DNA from: Deltaproteobacteria bacterium | GTDB taxonomy: Bacteria > Myxococcota_C > UBA6777 | Assembly: GCA_006226375.1 (NCBI GenBank) | Contig: SBHC01000048.1 | Span: 1 to 64,000 of the forward strand | Reading direction: 5' to 3' | Length of the DNA: 64,000 nucleotides | Shown: positions 58,472 through 64,000 of the stretch, one piece after another | Numbering within the stretch: position 1 is the first letter of the stretch | Layout of the letters: every line of letters begins with the position of its first letter | Notes under the pieces: model-generated | What the model was told of the DNA's origin: nothing | The model's input: only the letters and a program-made list of their open reading frames with translations | Database searches by the model: none | Translations under genes and position numbers: made by a program

Positions 58472-60998
58472 TAACAGAGAGCTGGGAGCACCTTCCTGTT
58501 GGGGAATAAGGCTCATTCTCTTGTTTGGATTTTGCCTCTCGGGTTGCATTCATTGGGGGCCACGAGAGAGTGATGTTGTGTCGGTCGATGTTGTTCTTCG
58601 TGGAGCCGAAAGCCAGAAGCGGTTAATTCCAGGTCAGTCTGTCATGTTGCATGTAGAAATACGTGACAAAGAGGGAAAACTGCATTCCACTGAGAAGGGG
58701 CAAATACACCGCCAAGCTTTGCTGGTGACAACGAAGGGAATGGAGTACAACCGCAAGACCGGAAAGCTAAGCCCCTGGTCACTGAAAGAGAGCCGAAATC
58801 TGGCGAAATATAGCCTTGTGGTGCAATACCGAGGTCTCAAACAAAAGGCTGTTTTTCGTTATTACAACAAAGATTTAGAGCCGTTGCTTGGGCCTGAGCC
58901 TAACAACGTAAAAGCGCTCAAGGTTTCGGTTGATCGAGTTGTTCGGTGGAGTGGGGCGCGATCGTCGCGATCGTCTTCTCCATGGATGATGCCAGGGAAA
59001 CCTGTGCCGTTGGAGGTCACTGCTATTACGAAAGAGGGGCGAGAGTTCTCCACACATCGAGGGAAGTGGCGTTTGCCTTATGAACGTCTTTCCATTCGGA
59101 TGAAGCACATGAGGTTGCTGCGAGAGCAGCACCAGTTGCTTCCCAGTTCGAAATATCGTCTGGTGAGAGGAGAGAGATATCGCGTTGTTGTTGGTTATCA
59201 ACAGCGCAAAGATTCTCGTATCCGTTACACGTATCGGCCAGATTTTGAGGGATTGCTTGGTCCCTCTCCCAACAACGTAGCCTCCCTTTCGTTTCAACTC
59301 AGTGGAGTCCATACGCTTCAGGTTCAATCTAGCCGTGAACGCCACCGCTTCTTGCGACCGGGGCAGCTTTCGTACCTGAACGTGGTGGTCCAAGACAAAC
59401 GAGGGAGGCGGTTTATGCTTCGGGGAGGGACCAATCGTCTTCCCTTATGGCGGCTTCAACTGGGCACAAAACACATGAAATGGAACGGCGCTAAGCTCGC
59501 TCTGAAGCCAGATGCTCGGTATCTTCAAATGAAGAAAAAACGGTATAGCTTTTCGGTTCGTTACCGAGGCTCTGGTCGAGCTCCCAAAAGTGGACTATAC
59601 CGGCCGGACTTTGCCCTCACCCGAGGACCTGAACCGCAACATGCCCAACGCATCAAGGTATCTGTCGGAGCAGGCAAGGAGGGTGTGCGTCGAGCCGCGC
59701 CTGGTCAAACGTTGCCTTTGGTGGTCTCGGTTCAAGACATGTATGGACGGTGGTTTCACACTGGAAGCCAGCAGCGACCATTGCCTTGGAAGCGTCTTCA
59801 AGTTGGAGCCACTCACATGGAGTTCTCAGCGCAGACAGGACATGTGGTTTGCAACTCCAACGCAAAAGCTATGGTGGGCAAAGAGTTTTTGGTTTCCGTG
59901 TCATACGAAAATCGTCCAGACCTTGTTGCGACAAAGGTTCTCCAGCCTGATTTTGTTTCGCTTCTCAAACCCCACCTCGCGAAGAAGTCTACGTACCTCT
60001 TTCGTGGAGAGAAGGGGTCTGACGGAGGTGAAGGACAGGCAGGCGACGATGGGAATGTAGGAGACAGTTCGGGTGAAAAACACGGATCGGGCGGTCGTGG
60101 CGGTGACGGGAGAAATGGACGAACAGGAGATCGTGGTCAGCGAGGCAGGCGTGGCCCCAATGTTTCTATCTTTGCTACCCCGATCTGGGCGCTTGATCGG
60201 AAGACTCAATACCTTCTTGTGGTCATGGATGTGGCTGGTCAACCACGCCGTGTGCATTTGCATCGGCTCAACGAAGATATGATTGAAGTCACTTCCATTG
60301 GTGGGAACGGGGGCAATGGTGGAAGAGGTGGTAAGGGAGGTGATGGTGGACAAGGCGGTCCTGGCTATCACACAGGTGATGGTGGGAACGGTGGGAGCGG
60401 TGGTGATGGTGGTGATGGTGGTGATGGTGGTGATGGTGGTCGAATCTCGTTGACTGTGACATCTCCCCACCTGCGGCGCCATTTTCGCCTGCGCAGCCGA
60501 CCAGGAGAAGCAGGAGAAGCAGGGGAAGCCGGCAACGCTGGTAAGGCTGGCGAGGTTGGAAACATAAGCGCAGTTGCTGTCGTTGGGACGGTTGGGGACG
60601 CTATTATTTCAGGTCTCAAACAAGAAGAATATACTCCTCCAACGCGCCGTTCTGGAAGCCGTGGTCAAGCTGGAAATGCCGGCAACCGCGGGAATCAAGG
60701 TAATCGGGGGAATCCAGGCGAAGTTCGCTCTAGAGTCGTTCCTCCTGCTCGCTCTTATTCGTACTTGCCCCGTCGCTTTCACAATCTGTTTTTTGTCACC
60801 AAGCCTAAACCCATCGTGAATCTGCCTGACCCCTACAAGAACAACCCAGCTTACACCAATCGAGTGAGCTCTTGCCGCCCAGCGAAGGCGTGTCGGAGTC
60901 AATGTGCAGTAACGCTGGAGCGTACGTGTTTTCGTCGGTGCATGACCAACACTGTGCCATGCCTTCAAGCTTTGTTCGGTGCGATAGCAGAGGAGTAA
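58458..60998 (+). CDS. Lipoprotein with four Ig-like repeats and collagen-like Gly-rich tracts
   Basis: An 846-residue lipoprotein (ATG 58458, GGAAGG 9 nt upstream; FGFCLSGC lipobox). Residues about 35-515 contain four repeats of about 120 residues. Each ends in xPDFxxLLGPxPNN-like blocks, and each has a PGQ-LxVxVxDxxGR motif and a RLPxxRLxxxxKHM motif. Two Gly-rich tracts follow: about 515-567 (GEKGSDGGEGQAGDDGNVGD) and about 613-661 (GGNGGNGGRGGKGGDGG). A beta strand-rich piece lies between them, and a third Gly-rich stretch near 735-760. The C-terminus has six Cys (CRPAKACRSQCAVTLERTC). It could be a fibrous surface protein. Confidence 0.75.
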   Translation: MTTNSNRELGAPSCWGIRLILLFGFCLSGCIHWGPRESDVVSVDVVLRGAESQKRLIPGQSVMLHVEIRDKEGKLHSTEKGQIHRQALLVTTKGMEYNRKTGKLSPWSLKESRNLAKYSLVVQYRGLKQKAVFRYYNKDLEPLLGPEPNNVKALKVSVDRVVRWSGARSSRSSSPWMMPGKPVPLEVTAITKEGREFSTHRGKWRLPYERLSIRMKHMRLLREQHQLLPSSKYRLVRGERYRVVVGYQQRKDSRIRYTYRPDFEGLLGPSPNNVASLSFQLSGVHTLQVQSSRERHRFLRPGQLSYLNVVVQDKRGRRFMLRGGTNRLPLWRLQLGTKHMKWNGAKLALKPDARYLQMKKKRYSFSVRYRGSGRAPKSGLYRPDFALTRGPEPQHAQRIKVSVGAGKEGVRRAAPGQTLPLVVSVQDMYGRWFHTGSQQRPLPWKRLQVGATHMEFSAQTGHVVCNSNAKAMVGKEFLVSVSYENRPDLVATKVLQPDFVSLLKPHLAKKSTYLFRGEKGSDGGEGQAGDDGNVGDSSGEKHGSGGRGGDGRNGRTGDRGQRGRRGPNVSIFATPIWALDRKTQYLLVVMDVAGQPRRVHLHRLNEDMIEVTSIGGNGGNGGRGGKGGDGGQGGPGYHTGDGGNGGSGGDGGDGGDGGDGGRISLTVTSPHLRRHFRLRSRPGEAGEAGEAGNAGKAGEVGNISAVAVVGTVGDAIISGLKQEEYTPPTRRSGSRGQAGNAGNRGNQGNRGNPGEVRSRVVPPARSYSYLPRRFHNLFFVTKPKPIVNLPDPYKNNPAYTNRVSSCRPAKACRSQCAVTLERTCFRRCMTNTVPCLQALFGAIAEE
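60399..60440 (+). repeat. Perfect 9-bp tandem repeat, 4.7 copies
   Basis: Unit GGTGGTGAT repeated four times plus GGTGGT, encoding Gly-Gly-Asp. It lies in the second collagen-like tract of the surface lipoprotein. As the unit is a multiple of three, slippage would change length without a frameshift. Confidence 0.85.
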
Positions 60999-61002
60999 AG
61001 GA

Positions 61003-62154
61003 ATGATACCCAACACGATCCAACGATGGGTTCTTTATGTCGGAGTCGGGAGTCTCTGTCTTTGGGGGAGCATGGCCTCCTACCAGGCACAAGCTTCAAG
61101 CATACAAATGGCATGTTCTTGGAACTCCGCCAAAAGCATCGCGGAATGTCGGGGAGGAAGTTCGTGCGTGTGGCATTTTGACTATGTTGACGAACGAGGC
61201 TCCAAAGGAACATCCTGGTGTTATAAAAGTAAACAGAGAGCCGAACGGGGAAGAAAGGCGGACCAGAAACTATGCGATATGGTGGACTGGTTTTTTGAAA
61301 AGAAACGTTGTCAAACTCGCTACATGAAGGTGTATTGCCGGGTCTGCCCGTCGCCTCGTCAACCCCGCTCACGACGGCGTCTCAAGCGAGCAAAGGACAA
61401 GCTCCAGCGGGTCACCAAACGACTTCGTGACCTCTATAAGAAAATTAAGCAAGCGCGAAACTTGTTAAAGCCTTCTGGAAGTCAAAACCCTTACAAAAAC
61501 GTGGGGAAAGTCGTGGCAGGTTACTTCAAGCAGTTAATCCATGCGAAGAAACGGGTAGAGCAAGTACGGGGAAACTTGTTGGAGCTTGTGAATCAAGGCC
61601 AGAGCAAGATCAACAGGGTGTTGGATGGTGTCTCCCAGGAACTTGACCAGGTAACATCCCAATTGACACAAAGTCACCCTGGCTGGTCCAACCCGTCAGG
61701 TTCTGTTTCCGACCCTGTACGAAGTTTACCCTCTCTCCATAAACTAGGCGCTTCAGGAGGCAACACAAGCAGGGGGGACAATGTTCCGAGAGGCGGAACG
61801 TCTGTTCCACGCGGCGGCTCCTCCTCTCGTTCAGGCTCCTCCTCTCGGGGAGGATGGCGATCGTCTTCAGGGAGACACTCTTCTTCTCATGTCTCTGGTT
61901 CCTCAGGAAGCACTCAAAGCTATGGCGCTTGTTTGTGCAATACAGACAGCGAAGCCCTGCGACACAAACGCGCCTGTGCAGGAGGTGGGAGCCACGCTTC
62001 TTGTTACTGTGCAGCGCTGGCTTTCTCTATTTGTATGTTGCGGCAACCAGGCTGCTGCAAAGGCAAGGCCTCTTGCCAGGCGAAACTTCGAACTTATATC
62101 CAAAGGGTGAAGGGTATCATTCAACGGTTTACAAAGGGACAAGGTTGTCCTTGA
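61003..62154 (+). CDS. Secreted Cys-rich protein with coiled-coil and Ser/Gly linker
   Basis: A 383-residue protein, ATG 61003, only 4 nt after the preceding lipoprotein (GAGGAG ribosome site). Signal peptide ends near SYQAQASS. An N-terminal Cys-rich domain (about 38-120, eight Cys) is followed by a Lys/Arg-rich coiled-coil-like segment (about 130-215), a Ser/Gly/Arg-rich linker (about 240-300) and a C-terminal Cys-rich domain (CLCNTDSEALRHKRACAGGG, then CCKGKASC). No known family. Probably functions with the two upstream exported proteins. Confidence 0.65.
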   Translation: MIPNTIQRWVLYVGVGSLCLWGSMASYQAQASSIQMACSWNSAKSIAECRGGSSCVWHFDYVDERGSKGTSWCYKSKQRAERGRKADQKLCDMVDWFFEKKRCQTRYMKVYCRVCPSPRQPRSRRRLKRAKDKLQRVTKRLRDLYKKIKQARNLLKPSGSQNPYKNVGKVVAGYFKQLIHAKKRVEQVRGNLLELVNQGQSKINRVLDGVSQELDQVTSQLTQSHPGWSNPSGSVSDPVRSLPSLHKLGASGGNTSRGDNVPRGGTSVPRGGSSSRSGSSSRGGWRSSSGRHSSSHVSGSSGSTQSYGACLCNTDSEALRHKRACAGGGSHASCYCAALAFSICMLRQPGCCKGKASCQAKLRTYIQRVKGIIQRFTKGQGCP

Positions 62155-62269
62155 GCGAAAACGTTGGTTTCGCATTGAAGAGAGATAAGCTTCTGTGCGA
62201 CCGGGGTGGAGAGAGAAAGGAGTTCAAAGCATAAAGATCGTTTTGTCGCGAGAGGGTAGAACTCTTAAG

Positions 62270-63166
62270 CTAGAAGCTATATCCAAAGGCAAGGCGAGAG
62301 CCCATCTCAAAGGAAAAGAAGCCGTCATATGAAGCGCTTAACACGACGCCAGCATGAACGGTGAATCGGAAGAAGAGACCGCCTGAAGGAGAAAAGCGGT
62401 ACCCCATTTCTACAGAAGGTCTCCAATACGTGAGGAGAGTGGATCCGGGGAAAATGTATACATTGATCGCATCCACATATAGCTCGAAGCTATGAATGCC
62501 ACCGAAGGATCCACCCAGACCAAAGTTTGCATGAAACGTGTCAGAGGAAGCGTATCCGACTTTGAAGTAGCCCGCTGGGAAATACAAAACACCACTAACT
62601 TCATAAGCTACACCGCTCTCAATCGGGTTGCTTATGAGTCCAATCTCTGCGGCGAATGCTGCCCGAGCTCGGGTCTTGGGTTGGTAGGTTGTTCCTGTGT
62701 TTGTTGGTGCTGTTTCAGACGTTGACGGCGCAGTCGGTTCGGGAGGTGAGGTTTTTTTCAACGTTTTTTGGGGTGTTGATGTTGCTGGAGGCTTTGGGGG
62801 GGGGCGCCTGTTCTCCGATGAACCTGATGGCTCCAAATAAATGACGGGCCTGGCTGATGTACTCCTTCGTGGAGGGGGTTGAGGCTGAGGTGTCTTGCTC
62901 TTGTCTCGTGGCACGGGAGGAGGGGAGCCCTTGCCCTGAAAGCTCGTGATCTTGGATCGTTCAATCACTTTGAATCCTCCTTCGGGGGTGAGCAAGGTGA
63001 TGGAGTATGTGTCAAAGCCAATAAGTTTACCTTTCGCTTTGCCTTGCTTTGTCTCGATCGTGACTGTTTTTCCCATCCACCGATTGATCTGTAGGGTTGG
63101 AACATCTGCGTATGCTGAACAAGTCAGAACACACAACACGATGCCTGCAAGAATCCCTATTCGCAT
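62270..63166 (-). CDS. Exported protein: SH3/Sm-like N-terminal domain and beta-barrel C-terminus
   Basis: A 298-residue protein (ATG 63166, AGGAGG upstream), signal peptide MRIGILAGIVLCVLTCSAYA. Residues about 22-80 form a small beta domain (MGKTVTIETKQGKAKGKLIG, DTYSITLLTPEGGFKVI) like Sm/SH3 folds. A Pro/Ser/Thr linker (about 85-165) follows. The C-terminal 130 residues alternate like an outer-membrane beta-barrel or lipocalin-type sheet and end FGYSF. Likely an outer-membrane protein; function unknown. Confidence 0.65.
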   Translation of the reverse strand: MRIGILAGIVLCVLTCSAYADVPTLQINRWMGKTVTIETKQGKAKGKLIGFDTYSITLLTPEGGFKVIERSKITSFQGKGSPPPVPRDKSKTPQPQPPPRRSTSARPVIYLEPSGSSENRRPPPKPPATSTPQKTLKKTSPPEPTAPSTSETAPTNTGTTYQPKTRARAAFAAEIGLISNPIESGVAYEVSGVLYFPAGYFKVGYASSDTFHANFGLGGSFGGIHSFELYVDAINVYIFPGSTLLTYWRPSVEMGYRFSPSGGLFFRFTVHAGVVLSASYDGFFSFEMGSRLAFGYSF

Positions 63167-63433
63167 GAGGCCTCCTGAGTTAGATAGGATTTAAGTGTTT
63201 GGGTTTCCTTCTATCTAGTGGCCGGAGTTCTACAGACGGGTCACTCATTCACAAGTGGGTTGTTGATGTCGCGAAGAAATGTTCAAAAAATGACCCGATG
63301 GAGCCTTTGAAGACACTAATCCATTACTACAAACAATTTCGACGTAAGTTGCAGCTTTTGGAGTTGGCCTTCGTTAGGCTGTTAGGTCAAAAACTCTCGC
63401 TTGTAAGCTTGCATTTGTTGACGAGGAGTTACT

Positions 63434-64000
63434 ATGTCTGTCCAAGCGATGTGGTCGAGATTTTGGGTTGGCTTTTGGGGGGGCGTTTTGGGATGTAGCG
63501 TTCTGTTGTGCGGCCTTGGAGAAGCCCAGGCTGCGTGTGACCCTGGCTACCTCAGCTGCAGTGATGGAACATGTTGTCCTGGCTCGCACCCTGTGTGCTG
63601 TACAGACGGTTGCTGCCCATCAGGCACGACTTGTGGTGCAGGAAGTTCCTGCAATGTTTCAGGTGGGGGAAGTGGTGGAGACTCTTGTCCTTCCTCAAAA
63701 CCTATTGAGTGCGGTAGTGGTGGGTGCTGTTCGCAAAGTTACCCTGTTTGTTGTGCAAATCATTGCTGTCGGTCGGGCACTCAATGCACAAGTGCAGGTT
63801 GCGAGGCTCCCAACGCTGGTTGTCCGTCGGGAACTTACCGATGTGGTGCTACAGGCTGTACTCCAAATGGAAAAGTTTGTTGTGCCAATGTTGGCCTTCC
63901 CACAAAGTACTGCGACTCTGGTTATGTTTGCAAAACAGATGGGTGTTATGCGAGCAGTGGGGGAAGTAGTTCTGGCAGTGGGAGCGGTGGGTCTTGCCCA
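63434..64000 (+). CDS. Secreted granulin-like Cys-rich protein (cut by window end)
   Basis: ATG 63434 has GAGGAG upstream. The open frame runs to the window end (189 codons). Signal peptide MSVQAMWSRFWVGFWGGV, then Cys-dense repeats of granulin type: CSDGTCCPGSHPVCCTDGCC and, later, CGSGGCCSQSYPVCCANHCC, each with the paired-Cys ladder CC..CC..CC and a GTxC. A further Cys region and Gly/Ser linkers follow. Granulin-like modules are rare in bacteria but recur in Cys-rich surface proteins of large-genome deltaproteobacteria. The C-terminus is missing. Confidence 0.75.
   Translation, partial: MSVQAMWSRFWVGFWGGVLGCSVLLCGLGEAQAACDPGYLSCSDGTCCPGSHPVCCTDGCCPSGTTCGAGSSCNVSGGGSGGDSCPSSKPIECGSGGCCSQSYPVCCANHCCRSGTQCTSAGCEAPNAGCPSGTYRCGATGCTPNGKVCCANVGLPTKYCDSGYVCKTDGCYASSGGSSSGSGSGGSCP

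Noticed and set aside
60298-60440. Repeat array as CRISPR
   Set aside because: Repeats are contiguous short in-frame Gly codons without spacers; it is a coding microsatellite.

Overview
The window (roughly 50-55% GC by eye) looks like chromosome of a Gram-negative deltaproteobacterial-type lineage, most likely Myxococcota or Bradymonadota. The reasons are outer-membrane beta-barrels, periplasmic multiheme cytochromes, and many lipoproteins or secreted proteins with Pro/Glu/Ser-rich linkers and dense Cys-rich repeats. No rRNA, tRNA, insertion sequence, prophage or CRISPR array was recognised. The taxonomic guess is inference.

Region 1 (1-30239) holds housekeeping and cell-envelope genes. The 5' part of rtcB is cut by the window edge and is translationally coupled to an rbfA-like gene. 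After it come an extensin_C/M15-like lipoprotein, an SDR oxidoreductase divergent from a DUF5658 membrane protein, a CaCA antiporter coupled to a pentapeptide-like protein, and Ppx/GppA. Next are a serine-less alpha/beta-hydrolase-fold protein, a FadL-type barrel, TrmN6, an HPD-less J-like membrane protein, a beta-helix lipoprotein, a lipoate ligase and a Cys-knot-like lipoprotein. The region ends with gamma-glutamyltransferase, a stand-alone periplasmic propeller, a PA14 membrane protein, a Bat-type VWA pair and a 1201-residue DUF4091-like lipoprotein.

Region 2 (30339-55034) is a compact nitrogen-oxide respiration island. On the minus strand, in transcription order, lie an octaheme HAO-like cytochrome, three uncharacterised small membrane proteins, a copper nitrite reductase fused to cytochrome c (nirK), a nirV-like FGE-domain gene, and a SCO copper chaperone with a metal-binding tandem repeat. 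Then come norC (fused to a second heme-c domain), norB, norQ, norD, norE, norF, a CopD-like protein and an Rrf2 regulator. Divergently on the plus strand lie napD, napA, a four-heme NapB-like protein, a second four-heme cytochrome, an NrfC-like ferredoxin, an NrfD-like quinol oxidase subunit and an alginate-export-type porin. A second Rrf2 paralogue (minus strand) and nnrS (plus strand) follow. The likely chain is quinol to NrfD/NrfC to multiheme cytochromes to NapAB, giving nitrite, then NirK (or perhaps the HAO-like enzyme), then Nor to N2O. No nosZ, napC or napGH is present. FNR/DNR-type boxes sit in several intergenic regions of this island, and one lies at the classical class II position of the nap promoter.

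Region 3 (55040-64000) encodes mostly unknown envelope and secreted proteins. These include a DUF4189 protein, a three-gene run (Sel1-repeat protein, repeat-built lipoprotein with collagen-like Gly-rich tracts, Cys-rich secreted protein), a periplasmic/outer-membrane barrel protein, and a granulin-like Cys-rich protein truncated by the window end.
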